This document shows, in pieces, positions 39,851-55,042 of a stretch of 62,099 nucleotides of DNA (within the stretch, counting starts at the first letter, position 1; each line of letters begins with the position of its first letter). The DNA lies in contig LXFE01000309.1 in the NCBI GenBank assembly GCA_001929475.1, forward strand, positions 1 through 62,099, written 5' to 3'. The DNA is from Neolecta irregularis DAH-3 (Eukaryota > Ascomycota > Neolectomycetes > Neolectales > Neolectaceae). Made by a program: the position numbers and the translations under genes. The notes beneath the pieces were generated by a model, which saw only the letters and a list, made by a program, of their open reading frames with translations, was not told the origin of the DNA and did not search any database.

Positions 39851-42259
39851 ATGATATTGACAAGGGCCATCATGAATCTCTCAAAGGATGTACTGGCGTC
39901 ACCAAAAGCGAGGGGCACAGCTCTGATCCCGTCAGCTACAAAGAGGAGACAAAGAGGCACTTTATCTGGCGATTCTCCGCCCAATCCTTCCCTAAGCTCA
40001 GGCATTTTCTCGGGATTGACGCTGTATTTCTTTCCTAGTTCTTCGATAAGCTCCACACGACAGAAACGAATGAAACTTGCAGAGCAAGACGGCGCGAAGC
40101 TTGCTCAGAAGTTGACAGATGACGTTACTCATGTGATTGTCGATAAAAACCTGACCGGCTCTATGATACGCAAAATGTCGCTGTTGTCCGAGGTGCGACC
40201 TTTTGGCAAGACTAAGCTCATGGAAAGTTACCAGTAGGATTGATTGGCATACTTGTATCTCACTTCTATAGAAAGATGCCACTATTGTTAATCACAAGTG
40301 GCTCCCGGATTGCTTGTCCGTAAACCCTCCCATACACTATTGGTATCTCTGATCAAGAGTTTCGGCGCATACAAGCCGTCAGCGATACGTATTCAGTTCC
40401 TGAACTGAGTCTGGATCGCGATATTTCACCTGGGCCCTCCAGCGCTCAATCTCCAGGAAGCTCGACAACAAGGAAGAGATCCGTTAGGAAGAGGCAGAAC
40501 CAGGACGAGGAAACAAATCAGGCGAACATAATGAACGAAAGGTACAATATCTTGACCTAACCTTTTAATCCAAAGTTCATGGAATGAATCCAATATTGTC
40601 AATCAAACTTCAGATGATAATAGGAAACAGAGTGGACAGGTCAGAATAGATATTTCAACGATAGAAGAACCGATAGGGAGAATATCGGAAGCTTCATCTG
40701 ATCAAGATTTTGAACAATGTATAGCAATCACGAAGAAATCTTTCGTGAGGGTGATTACTTTCAAGGTTTTTCAGATTAATTTCAATAGACTGGCGGCAAC
40801 GAACTATCCACTGTGTCGAGTCCTGAAGGTTCTGATCCTGCCAGTACCGACCAAGTCACCTGTAAACTACAGTTGCCATCACCCCCAAAACGACAACGCA
40901 AGACAAAATCGAATACAGAAAATTGGGAGGCCGATTTCCAATGTATGCATGAACATACTGGACATAATCTCGAAGAAAATCCAAACTCCTATACTATTGG
41001 AATAGCACGACCCCTTTTATCTCACCACTGATTGGAATAGCTGGAGCAGTTGAGGGATCATTATAAGCGAACTCAAGACCAATGGAGGACAAAGGCAGTC
41101 CAGCAGTTCTATCTTCACTTACCGTCAGAGTTATCGTGAAGCAATAGCAGTTTTGAGGAATCAGAAAGAGTACATAAAAACAGCAGAGGAAGCCAGTAAG
41201 TTAAAGGGAATTGGTCCCGGGATTTCTAAAAAGATTGAAGAGATTGGTAAAATTTCTTCTTCACATAGTTTGAGACTAAAAACAAATAGTTCAGACTGGT
41301 CATCTGGAAAAGCTCGATTCACTAGGCACAAGCGACAAAGTTCTTGAAATGTTTCTAGGGGTTTACAGTATTCCAGTTCTTCGGAATTAATGATAATTGT
41401 AGGATGCGGTCCGAAAACAGCAGAAAAGTGGATACAGGCTGGGTGTCGTTCACTTGAAGATGTCAAACTATGGGGAAACCCTAGTCCCGCTCAACTTATT
41501 GGGATAGAGCTCTACGAAGATCTACATACGCGGATCTCGCGAGATGAAGTAACAGAACAATATGAAATGGTGAAAAATTCCGCCCAAAGGATTGACCCGG
41601 GTCTGATAGTGTACCCTATGGGAAGTTATCGGAGGGGTGCGACGGAATGCGGCGATGTCAGTTTTCTTTGGTCTGCAAACTAATCATCAAGATTGACATT
41701 GTTATCACAAAAGAGAACGCCGAAATGCCTGAACTAGCAGCCTCACTTCCGAAAATTCTGCAGGATCTTCACCAGAAACAAGTAATTATTCGTGGTCCTG
41801 CTGAGGTCGGCGGTGGCGTCGATAATAGCAAATGGCAAGGCATTTCCAAGTTGCCGAAGCCAGGTGCCCTGCATCGACGTATGGACATCCTACTTATTCC
41901 ATGGAACGAGAGAGGTGCTGCATTCATATATTTTGTTTGATATTTTTGTGAATTGTCTCTGATTAAGTAGACCGGTAATGACATCTTCAACCGAAGCATA
42001 CGTCTGTTGGCCAATAGGAAGGGATATAGATTGAGCGAAAAAGGTTTATTTAAGGTGACAGGGCGTCTTGTGTGAATGCTGAATGCAGATTGCGCAAATA
42101 GGGAGACTGAGAGAGAATATTCCCATAGGAAGTCTCGTTGTGAGCGATAGGGAAGAAGATATTTTTAAGTTTCTCGGTGTCCCATTCAAGTATGGTCTTT
42201 CCTTGCCCACAGTGAAGTTGCTGAATTTTTATAGGCCACCAGAACTGCGGAACTGCTAG
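39851..42259 (+). CDS. family X DNA polymerase (Pol4 / lambda-mu type)
   Basis: The N-terminus holds a BRCT domain (IFSGLTLYFFPSSSIS, GAKLAQKLTDDVTHVIVDKN, then a VNHKWLPDCL exon end), followed by a Ser-rich linker. The 8-kDa domain has a helix-hairpin-helix (KLKGIGPGISKKIEEI) and the thumb-side hairpin has GCGPKTAEKWIQAGC. The palm carries YPMGSYRRG and, after a 35-nt intron (41657-41691), GDIDIVI with two catalytic Asp, then RRMDILLIP with the third. The end, LGVPFKPPELRNC, is formed by a final splice (stop 42257-42259). Such polymerases fill gaps in non-homologous end joining and base excision repair. Its close divergent pairing with an H3K56-type sirtuin fits a genome-maintenance context. 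Start is 39851 or the in-frame ATG at 39872. Confidence 0.9.
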
Positions 42260-42587
42260 GTTTTAGGCTGTTATATATTTTCGCCTTTAGTTTTGTACCA
42301 CTCGCAGCCCTCCGTAAGATGAGAATAATTATTCCATTGGTGGTTACTGCATCTCTTTCCTCTCTTGAAATTCCTGGTCGTCAGGTACTGAAAACCAGCA
42401 AGTCAAAAAGGTCCGTGCTCATGGATGGCAACAGAAGGGAACAGAGGGATTGTAGTAGTTGACGTGCACAAAAATATGGAGACAAATGAAAAACAACAGG
42501 GTTAAATAGTCTTTCTCATGTTCTACGAATGCAAAAAATGCTAGTTTTCCTAAAACAATACACTGGCGCGCCGACCACTTACGTACA
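42260..42587. other. short intergenic region between convergent genes
   Basis: 328 bp between the DNA polymerase X stop and the NPL6 stop. It has only 3' UTR-like sequence. Confidence 0.4.
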
Positions 42588-43479
42588 TCACTGATCCTGA
42601 GCTTGCAAATCAGCCGCCCTCTGGGCTATAGCTGCCGGCATGAAGTACTCGTGATACATTTGCTTTCGTTCCCTCCGCTGACTTGCATATACACTATTTA
42701 GTTCTCGTACAGATTTGGCATGAGCAAACATCCCATCCAACGAAACACTTTGATGTGCCTCCCGATGAGGCACTAATGCAGGATCCCGCAGATTCTTTTT
42801 CGGGCGAGGAGTTCGTTCGTCTTGAGGAATTGCAAAGGTAGCTGGAGGAAGTTGTGGGAGGTCTGCATCGGCAATATCTGAGGCAGTAAATCCTTCAGTA
42901 ATAGCTTCTTTCTCCCAGTAATCGTCAATAACTCTACGGCCGTCCTTGATCATTTTACCTCCAAAAGCACGGAAAACACTCCTGGCGGTTACAACAGCAA
43001 TTTGCCTCGATCGATAGCTCTGAGGGATGATACCAGTGGTAATCAAAAAGTCTTTCTCGGCCTAGGAGTCAATTCAAAGACAGACATGAATTATGTGCCT
43101 GGGTTGAAACGATCTTTTTAAGCGATTTGTTCTTCTGGTAGAATAGATACGAATCGCGATACCCTAAAGGCCTGGCCGCCTCAGTTGCCAACATGAATTT
43201 CTTTTCTCCTCGACCAAGGAATTTAAATGTCCGGACCTTGAACTCTCGCCCACTTAGAAGATCACCATCTTCTGTTATCTTTGATTCGCCAGCTTCATCG
43301 ATATCTGATATTGAGTGTTCGTCGGGATCTTGTTTGATAGTTTGGAGGGAAGATGAAGCGACATTTTCAATAGCTTCTGATGGTTTACGCTCGCGGCGCT
43401 TGACTCTAATTTGCTCATCTTCAGAATCCTCTTCAAATTCTGTGAGTGGAGAATCGCCTTTCGAATCATCGAAGTCCAT
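42588..43479 (-). CDS. NPL6: RSC chromatin-remodelling complex subunit NPL6/RSC7
   Basis: The start at 43479 gives an acidic leader (MDFDDSKGDSPLTEFEED) and a basic patch. The conserved RSC7 domain follows: GREFKVRTFKFLGRG, KKFMLATEAARPLGYRDSYLF, then after one intron (about 43046-43087) ITTGIIPQSYRSRQIAVVTAR, SVFRAFGGKMIKDGRRVIDDYW. The C-terminal part is disordered and ends with AADLQAQDQ (stop 42588-42590). NPL6/RSC7 is an accessory subunit of the RSC (and the related SWP82 of SWI/SNF) remodeller in the nucleus. At about 280 residues it is shorter than many filamentous-fungal homologues, mainly in the disordered ends. Confidence 0.9.
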
Positions 43480-43616
43480 ATGGTATTAAGGAAAGGGTTT
43501 ACTTTCAAGTCACGTTGATCCTACGTCACTTACATAGACTCACCTGTATTTACTTCTAGATATGTTCATTTATATACCACTCCTTCATCTAGATTCTTTG
43601 AAGGCTGAATAGGTAG

Positions 43617-45129
43617 TTATACCGACTTCTCACTGAGTGCCAAGATTCCCGGAAGGTCTTTTCCTTCTAGTAGTTCAAGGGAAGCTCCACCTAAAGGTTA
43701 CAGTTGAATCGTTTGAATCTAAATACCTCCAGTTGAAACATGGCTAAGTTCATTCTCCATCCCCCATCTATAGACGGCTGATGCAGTATCTCCTCCGCCT
43801 TCAACTGTCAGGATGCAATTGGGACAAATGCCAAACCGATTATTACAGTTGTTCCAGTGCGGGCAGCTTCGACGGCAGCTTGAAGGGTAGCTTTGGTTCC
43901 TTCGGCAAATTTGTCGAACTCGAAAACGCCGCAAGGACTTGCTTGTCAGGCATTGATAGCATGGCAACCTCGTACCCGTTCCAGAGAATCGTCTTTGCGT
44001 TGAGGATTGCTCTCTTAAAAAGCTCTCTAGACTTCTCACCACAGTCTAAACCCATCCATGAGTCCGGAATCCCTTGTTCATCATTTGCATATCCAATCTC
44101 CGCATTCTTGTCAAACTTATCGGCTGTCACATAATCGATAGGGAAAATGATGCTGACATTGAGTCTTTTGGCCTTCTCCAGGATTGCTTTGACGACCTTC
44201 GCTCCGGCTTCGTCGTACAATGATTGGCCAATCTTGCGTCAATAAGAAGGCAGAGAGGTTGCACACCTTGACGTGCTCGAGAGTCTTTTTGAACGTGAAG
44301 GCCATACCTCCACAGATGATGAGTGAGTCGACCTTTGGTAGGAGATTTTCAATCAATTGGATCTTGTCAGAGACTTTAGCTCCCCCGAGAATAGCCAGGA
44401 ATGGATGTTTAGGCTCCTCAAGTGCTTTGGAAAAATATTCAAGCTCTTTAGCCATTAACAGGCCGCTTGCTTTCTGAGCAAGGTCAATGCCAACCATTGA
44501 GCTATGAGCCCGATGTGCAGTTCCGAAAGCATCATCTATGAATTAGCCCAGGACAAGTATAACATTAACGTACTGACGTAGACATCGCCGAGAGCCGTGA
44601 GACTTCTCCGAAACTGTTGGACCATCTCGGAGTCCGCCTCGATCTCCTTCCCTTCCTGGTTTTTGGTGCTACCCTCTTCTTCGATATGGAAACGCAAATT
44701 TTCTAGTAAGATGATTTCACCTATCAATTGGCATTGCAACAAAGCAAGGCATGCCATCCTTGATATTCTGGCATCTATATTCAACTGGACCTCCTACACA
44801 ATCGTCAAGAAATGTGACTGGCTTGCTAAGCAAGCGTCCCAATTCTTTAGCAACGGGCTTCAGCGAGTACTTGCTAACAACTTTTCCATTTGGTCGCCCA
44901 AGATGAGACATCAGAACAACAGCCTTAGCACCTTGATATTGTGAGGATTGAAGATATATTGAGTCGTACCATTATCCAAACAGTACTTGATTGTCGGAAG
45001 GGCTGCAACAATTCGTTGATTGTTTGTGATTTTCCCGTCTTGAATAGGCACATTAAAATCGACACGGCAAAGAACCCGTTTTCCCCTGATTTGCAGGTCT
45101 GTTATAGCGAGTTTCGACGAAAGAGACAT
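43617..45129 (-). CDS. PGK1: phosphoglycerate kinase
   Basis: The start at 45129 encodes [20 protein letters not shown] and then [20 protein letters not shown] (substrate loop). Further landmarks are [81 protein letters not shown], the [13 protein letters not shown] loop and [20 protein letters not shown]. The stop is 43617-43619. It is the glycolytic enzyme that converts 1,3-bisphosphoglycerate and ADP to 3-phosphoglycerate and ATP. At least six introns are present, more than in most fungal PGK genes. The residue after the NGP motif is Cys (TGC), where Pro, Val or Ala is commoner. Confidence 0.96.
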
Positions 45130-45293
45130 GGTGGTTGAATAAAAATGGGAAGATACAGGTTTTGGTGATGACGTGAATCTTCCGACCTGTTCCGATTTAC
45201 GAAAAATATCATAGTGAGGGGAAACAAATTCCTTAGAGGATTTTATTGAACTTTTCTGCAAGTATTTCCTATTTATATACTATACAAGCGAGT

Positions 45294-45711
45294 TTAACCT
45301 GTCATCGGATTAGGATGTGCGCCTGGGTTGGAGACTTTGTCCAGTTCCGCTCTTGAATATATCAGCATTTGTAGAATACACAGTGGTCGTACTTCAATAA
45401 CTTTGAAAAGTCATCTTCGACATCATCGTCATCCCAGTTGTTTTCCCATAAATGGTTCTTATTTGTAGGCAGACCGATTTTTGTATCAGCGTCTTCCCAA
45501 TCTAAATGTTAGTATCACTTCAATTGCGCCGTTAATCGCACCTTCTACCGGAAAGTCTTCGAACTCGTCGTCATCCCCGAATCCTAAGGGTTTTTTCTGC
45601 TCGGTTGCTTTCTTAATTGGTTTTTCAGTCTGAGATGTCGACGATTTTGGTTGTTGAGCGACCTAAATTAATAGTCTGGTCTGGTTCTTTGATTTCGTAT
45701 ACCTTGGACAT
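45294..45711 (-). CDS. SEM1: 26S proteasome / TREX-2 small acidic subunit SEM1 (DSS1)
   Basis: Rebuilt from four exons. The first is 9 nt (Met-Ser-Lys, start 45711). The second encodes VAQQPKSSTSQTEKPIKKA up to DDDEFEDFPVE, the third DWEDADTKIGLPTNKNHLW and NNWDDDDVEDDFSKLL, and the last AELDKVSNPGAHPNPMTG (stop 45294-45296). The two acidic, Trp-containing motifs (FEDFPVEDW and LWENNWDDDDVEDDF) are the hallmark of SEM1/DSS1. This intrinsically disordered protein stabilises the proteasome lid and also serves TREX-2 mRNA export and BRCA2-type repair complexes. All splice joins keep the frame. The gene is about 100 codons and invisible as a single ORF. Confidence 0.93.
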
Positions 45712-46180
45712 ACTTAAGTTTCTGTGCAAACCTCTTATCTGGATAATGAAGGCTCCTCTAGGATCGTGTGGAGTTGGATTATACAATTGTAGGTTTTAGT
45801 ATTTAGTCAGCGCCACCTGTCGCAAAAGACTCACTTTTGGTAAGGATATACATTCTTCCTCAATGATGCTGCTTTAGATAACTTAAACATTAATTCACTT
45901 ATAAGTATATATTGTATTTTAAGAGAAAAAATGCTTTTAGAGATCTATCTGAGCACGCAGTACTACTTGTAATTACTCGGCTTGACAACAGAAATCGGTC
46001 GAGAAACTTTGCTTAATGAACGAAAAATTATTGCTGAGTCTATACCTTAATGCAGACATTGTCTGTCAGAAGTATGTACTATGTTATCTTACATAAGAAA
46101 AAAAGCAGACATGCACCGAGGGAAGACATAATAATAAACCAAAACCTCAAGATACCCAACACACCCCATATTAACCATAT
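45712..46180. other. intergenic region, nothing recognised
   Basis: About 470 bp, AT-rich, between the SEM1 start and the ATG13 stop. It would hold the SEM1 promoter and ATG13 3' UTR. Confidence 0.4.
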
Positions 46181-48961
46181 TTAAGATGCAGGTGAATTCC
46201 GAAATCGTCCAGATGCCGGACGCCCCTCACAGTCAAATGATGGCCGGACCATGTCCGACATTGCAAATAAGAGCTCGTCCTCTTCCACTCCGATATTGAA
46301 ATTATAAACTCCACTACCGCTTCCTGAATTGTTACGCTTCGCACCTTCTTGGGAAACTCGTCTCCCAGATTCATCTGCAGTTAGGCTGAGTGTAGAACTT
46401 GATGGCGAAAGCATGTGCCGTCCTCTTGATATGAATCTGCGAGCCGAACCAAGGCCTCGACTTGAAGTTTCAGATGTCGAAGTCTGCTGTAGAGCCGTTG
46501 TTCTAGCACCAGCTGCTGGTTTATCTGCTGACTTCCCACTCTCGGGACTTTTGTTCATTTCTCTGTTGGTTTTCTCGCGTTGGATATTCAAATTCTCCAT
46601 CGATATCCGCCCTATTGCTGAAAGTCCATCAAGACTACCGAGGGATGCCGGATGTTTGCGTGTATTTTCTCTTATCTCAGTCATATGATCATCCGGCGCA
46701 AAGGTAAACGAACTGGCCCTGACGCGACGGTAAATGTTAGGCGAGGATGGTATGTCTAACGGTGTGCTTTTTGGCGACATAGTTGGAAAAAGGCAGAGAA
46801 TATCCCGACGTTGTGTTTCAGATGATTGATCGATAGATATCTGATGAGCTCCAACAAACTCCTCGCTAAGCCTAGACGGAACAGCAGGAATGTGGGGAGA
46901 TGTAGATTTCAAATGTATCGGGGATGAAAAGTTTACTGGTTCTGAATCTGAAAGGAGCTTTTTTAGATTTGACGATGATGGAAGAGACGAGGGTTGGATT
47001 GACCCTGAACTTGAGAGCGATTCACCGAAAGCTACATGAGATTCTTTCAACTTGTGGAACCTATCAAGGGTATTCTATATATTAAAAGAAATACAACAAG
47101 GTGTCATACTTTATCTCGAGATCCAGCTGATTCGATGATAGGTGCACAGTTCGAAAGCTTCAATGGTTGTTTGCTATCGATCATCTTGACAAAATCTGCA
47201 ACTTCTTCATCGTCATTCTCTAAGAAAGGAGACCCTAACTTGCTAGAATCAGGGAATCCCTCAACATGACCGGTGGAAACTCGGCGATAACTGCCTGCAG
47301 AAGTAAAACTACCGGATCTTCGATGCCCAAAACTGCTGCTATAGCGAGGTGCGGGTGACGGTGGCGGGGAGGAGGTAATTTGTTGAGCACCCTGCTGTTG
47401 GACTGGCACGGGCGTTATTTCAGACCTCAATGACGAAGAAGCCCTCAGGGAACCCGGACGCGAATTCGGTCGTTGTATCGACGAGGACGAGGGTACTCTG
47501 TGAACGGATAGCTTAGGAGAGGTAGAATGTTCATACGAGGATGGTGAAGCAGAAAGCGATGGTGCCTTAAAAGGTTGATGAGTAAAGACCATAGAAGAAT
47601 GTCGACGACTTGGCTCCTATGAAATTCGCATATTATCAAAGTTTTGGGAACATACCTGAGACCCAAGTGAAGACCTCGAGGTTCTTCCTGCAGATGTCGT
47701 CTCGCCGTAATGTCTCGGTGAGCTTCCAGATGGGGTTCTCAAGGAGTTTAGAGGACTTTCTCTCTGACTACCAGGCAAATTTGATGATAAACTGCCCTGT
47801 AGGTTGATTTGTCCGGGTGTTGGGAGGGATGGTCGTTGTGAGGTCGATACCTTTCCACTCCTGGTCGCAGTCCCGTCAGAATGAGTGCGAAATTGAAACC
47901 CTTGATCATGGTGAATGAACTGAGAACTTAACAGGGCTTCCGATTCGCTGACGCGAAAATCGCACATGCTTCGATAAGATACCTGTAGGTTGAAATTTCT
48001 TCGTATTAATTCAATGAGAATGCATTGGATATACCCAGCGGGCGAAATAATGGGACCAAAAGTATACTGATTAACCGAATCTGACTCTCCGACCAAAGGA
48101 GTGCCGATATCTGTACAACGATAATCTAGACTGCGACGATCGGAGCTGAGAATGCGACACCCGAGCTTGAGATTGTAGTTTCCTAGCTTCGACTTTTCCA
48201 TTCTTCGTTTCAAGTTCCAAGAAGGTAAAAGTCGCGTCTGGGCGAATAAAGTACGAAAGTATACAATCGATTTTTTGTAGACGACTGGTAGATCAGGCGG
48301 ATTCGGACGAACGGGCTTTCTACTTCAATGAGAACAGTTCATTGGTTGCAAGAAGGGACCTGAGTTCTAGCTTCCATCGTTCCAAGATAATCTCGCCACC
48401 TTTGACATGCCTACCGCCCGAATCGACATTCCTTCTGCGTCCATTATCATCTACAAGAAGGAGAACTTGATTCGTCGTCATATCGCGTGTATCAAGAAAG
48501 ACGTCGATGATCATAGGTTTGTAGTCTTCCAGGTCTTCGTTGAATTTCCATAAAGCCAGCTCATCTTTAAATGCCTCAGTCTCTTCAATATCGATACTAA
48601 ACTAATGGTTAGCATAGTAGTTATATTGATGTTCCATGCCCATCGATTCGCTCTTTTATTCAAGGTACCACGCTGATAGGATGGCTGAGTATCGATTCGT
48701 GATTGAATCACAACAATCGCGGTCTTGGTGAAGAAGTTCTATTTATCAGCGAAACAGCGCATAAAGTGGATTTGCCTGAAGGATTTGGTTTAACTTGGCC
48801 AAACGCGTAGGAACGTTCGAATACATGGGCGGGTTCGACAGATTTCCATCTTGAGGAAGCGGAGGAGCTACTGGGGGACTGTTTGAGTGTGCGGAATTGT
48901 ATTCATTGGAAGCATCGCGCTGTGACGACGGCCGGGACGATGGCAATGGGCGATAGGCCAT
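46181..48961 (-). CDS. ATG13: autophagy-related protein 13
   Basis: The start at 48961 gives MAYRPLPSSRPSSQRD and a Pro/Ser/Asn leader. The HORMA domain follows over several exons: LNQILQ, FFTKTAIVVIQSRI, DIEETEAFKDELALWKFN, PMIIDVFLDTRDMTTNQVLL, EIILERWKLELRSL, the basic KSKLGNYNLKLGCRILSS, and CDFRVSESEALLSSQFI. The remaining 500 residues are Ser-rich and disordered, with many SP and SxP sites, as expected for the TORC1-regulated tail that binds ATG1 and ATG17. The stop is 46181-46183. ATG13 activates the ATG1 kinase at the pre-autophagosomal structure on starvation. Start choice rests on the first ATG before the leader; an upstream ATG is possible. Confidence 0.92.
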
Positions 48962-52226
<3,265 letters not shown>

Positions 52227-52230
<4 letters not shown>

Positions 52231-52583
52231 CGTCCGACAATAATCTGATCAATTTTATGAATGAATGAGATATCAGAACCGAGTATTCACTTGGGTTCGA
52301 CTTCAAGAACGATGAATGGAAGCAAATTATACCAGACCTTGTGAAGAAAAGGGATGCTGTTGTTTCGAAAAAAGGGAAAATCGAACAAATTCCAAAAGAT
52401 AGTAAAATAAACTGGTCGCAAAGAATGCCGGAGAATCTTTTGTTAGAAGCGCGACATTGTGTCGAGAGGTAATCAAATTGCAAAGTCAGAACGGGGAGAG
52501 TTTGTGAAACCCAGGAATGCAACAGCCCAAAGATATTTGATGAGCTCCATTCAATTAAACACAAGAGAAATTCCTCTAGTTAA
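52227..52583 (+). CDS. candidate small unidentified gene between LeuRS and RPL35
   Basis: An ATG at 52227-52229 overlaps the LeuRS stop. ATG-AC can be joined over a 45-nt GT-AG segment (52232-52276) in phase to an open exon of about 64 codons with protein-like content (MTTEYSLGFDFKNDEWKQI, then KINWSQRMPENLLLEARH). A donor at 52470 and any of three AG sites lead to an end such as [18 protein letters not shown], stopping at TAA 52581-52583. That stop overlaps the RPL35 stop on the other strand. I recognise no family. The short first exon and several acceptor choices make the model uncertain; the open middle exon is the solid part. Confidence 0.4.
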
Positions 52584-53036
52584 GCCTATGAGACATAGTC
52601 AGCACCATCTATATCCGGTCCGATGGTTGGTACCTTCAACGCGTATTTTCGCTGAGGAAAATGGATATCCTTCTTTTTTTGCTTCTCTGTTTTTAAATTT
52701 CGCTCGTGGGTCGTCAGTCTTCGTCGAATGGCCCGAGTCTTCTTATATCTGAGATCTATGGGCATATTTTTATCTCCACGATACTTCAGTTGAAGATTGT
52801 GTCGGGTTTGAGCATTAATAACTGTAAGAACCCGGGCAATGTCTTTTCGGACTTTTTGGCTGGCAAGATCAGCTCTACCTTCTATTGATATGGGTATACA
52901 TTTTTATGATTTTTGAGGCGGCACCGCCGGCGATCTTCTGGACCCGTAGCGTATTCAGCTCGTGCTTGAGTTCATCGAGCTGTTGGGTAAGCTCCGCTTT
53001 GGATTTCTGGCGCAGTTCGTAAGCCGAATTCTTCAT
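52580..53036 (-). CDS. RPL35: 60S ribosomal protein L35 (uL29)
   Basis: The start at 53036 encodes [20 protein letters not shown], then [21 protein letters not shown] 40-nt intron leads to [37 protein letters not shown] and [19 protein letters not shown] last 48-nt intron leaves a final exon of one Ala codon and TAA (52580-52582), giving the conserved KYALKA end. The alignment with uL29 proteins is continuous. uL29 sits at the peptide exit tunnel of the large subunit and helps dock SRP and other exit-site factors. The N-terminus (MKNS) differs from the usual MAGVK or MSS form, so a small upstream exon may be missing. Confidence 0.92.
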
Positions 53037-53169
53037 TTCTGGTGGAAAGAGGTAGTAAGCTGGACTGTTGGATGTAAAGGATTGCGGTGAGATCTGCCAG
53101 TCACGAATGGCTACTAATTAGTGAACCAACTAATTATAACCTCCATGCCACTTTACGCCTATCTTTGTA

Positions 53170-53980
53170 ATGTCATCTGCAACTCCAACAACTGCTTGGG
53201 CTACCCTCCGCAACCAGTCAAGGCGACTAGAAGAAGAAACAGATGTATTGTTTTCGAGATACTCGGCCTTGGCTAGCGAGTCTGTGTCCTCTGTAGACGA
53301 AACTGTTGAATCTTCCATCAGAGATTCGCTCATGCGAGTACGTCTGGTTGTAGTTTTAATAATTCACCGAACAGAGGGGGCAAATCGTTGAAAGCCTGTC
53401 GATAAGTCTAGATTCAGATTCTGGAGCAAGTGCTGCAAAGACACACCAACTTGCTAGATCAAGAGAGATTTTGGCTGACCATGAGAGGGAATTCGCTCGT
53501 CTGAAGGTACCTGGATCCCCGGTCAATTGCTCATTTGTTACAGGCGAATCTGCAACAATCACGCAATCATGCTAACCTGCTTTCATCAGTTCGTCAGGAC
53601 ATCAAGTATGAGCCTAAAGTGAGTGTTTGCTCAACCATCCAGCATATTTCGTGCACAGTCAGAATCGTCAACATCCGATCAGTTTCTACGAGAGCACGAA
53701 AGTATTTCTAGTTCTCATCGCATGACGGATAGTATACTCGCTCAAGCGTACGAGACCAGGGACGAGTTTGGAAGACAACGAGCTGCCTTGTCTCGGATGA
53801 ATATGAGACTGTTAAACTCTGCGAGTATCCTTTATTTTGTCACAACATATCTAACGTCTAGGCTCAATTCCTGGCTTAAATAAAATTATTGGCAAAATCA
53901 ACACTCGGAAAAAACGAGACAGCGTTATTCTCGCAGTCATCATCTCCATGTGTATCTGTGTCTTTTTATTCTGGGGGTGA
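53170..53980 (+). CDS. GOS1: Golgi SNARE GOS1
   Basis: The ATG at 53170 begins TAWATLRNQSRRLEEETDVL. Successive short introns (38-nt class) join to RGQIVESLS, ILADHEREFARLK, ANLQQSRNHANLLSSVRQDI and IFRAQSESSTSDQFL. The SNARE motif spans EHESISSSHRMTDSILAQAY to LLNSASSIPGLNKIIGKI, then a basic patch (NTRKKRDS) and one C-terminal membrane anchor (VILAVIISMCICVFLFWG, stop 53978-53980). This is the Qb-SNARE layout of GOS1/GS28, which works in transport between and within Golgi cisternae. The stop lies 1 nt from the stop of the convergent ATP10 gene. Confidence 0.92.
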
Positions 53981-53981
53981 A

Positions 53982-54957
53982 TCATGCTGGTTTCTGGAGT
54001 TCAGATAAGCTGCTGGCTTCCTCGTATAATCGTTTCGCACAATGAAGTAAGCTTTCTTTTTCATCTGAACTTGCTTCACCACATGCTGCCCACCGTATTC
54101 TACAGTCCGAATCCACAAGGTAGACATATCCAAGGTATGAATTCATAAGCCCGATGGAAGGCTTTACATGCTTGTCCAGCCTGGTGATAAAGAAATAGCG
54201 ATCCTGACATTAATTGAAGGCCCTGCAGAATAACTTGCATGGCGATGATCGGGAACGACATTCCTCAATCCTGGAAGACACGCCCAGACTATGGCAGCTT
54301 TTAAGTAATTTTCTTGTATGTTCAGTTCCACCAGACCATCATCTCCAAAGGCTTTCACGAAAAGATCTTGATACACATTACATTGATCATCACCGAACTT
54401 TGACGTGCTAATGGTCACTAATGACACTTTGTTCTCTTTAATAGTGGGGGTTGTATCTCGGTCTTTTGACTTCAATGTTCGACCATGAAAATTGGGTATA
54501 TATTGTGCTTTCTGAGAAGTCAGTCAAAAAAATATATCAGTAAAGCTACCTCCTTCTTGAAAATCCTCTTTGGTGCAATCCAATGCTAAAGATTCAAATG
54601 GGATTAGCCAGCGAATCATGACATACCTTCCCATTGTTTATTTTTATATCATGGAAATCTTTCCAGTAACTGGTAGAAATTTCAGACACACTTTTATTAG
54701 TATGCAAAATATAACAAGAATTATTACAGCTCCTGCCGCCGCTCTAGGTGTTTGTCGTAATTAACAAGATCTTCCTTTCGTTGCTTCCAAGATCTCTCGT
54801 CTTTTCCCAGATTTTCTCCTGCATGGGGTGGTGATGTCACCCCGATTGGCCTTGATAATGGCGGAATTGACAATGAAATGTGCCTTCGGCATTTGCTAAA
54901 AGTATGCGCAATCAAAGAGGTTCGGGAGTTGAACTTCCATACGTGGAAGATAGACAT
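53982..54957 (-). CDS. ATP10: mitochondrial ATP synthase assembly factor ATP10
   Basis: The start at 54957 gives a presequence-like N-terminus ([20 protein letters not shown]). After Pro-rich and charged parts ([19 protein letters not shown]) and a conserved YFHDIK segment, the ATP10 domain shows [50 protein letters not shown], then [20 protein letters not shown] and [20 protein letters not shown]. The end is [15 protein letters not shown] (stop 53982-53984). ATP10 is a mitochondrial inner-membrane-associated chaperone that binds newly made Atp6 and aids its assembly into the Fo sector. Five short exons are needed for the full domain. Confidence 0.92.
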
Positions 54958-55042
54958 CGAGCCTGAATCTCCGGACTATTCGGACTATTGCGTTGGGATG
55001 ATGTCCAGCATCGTCAACTCCACGCATAATCCGTTATCGCAG

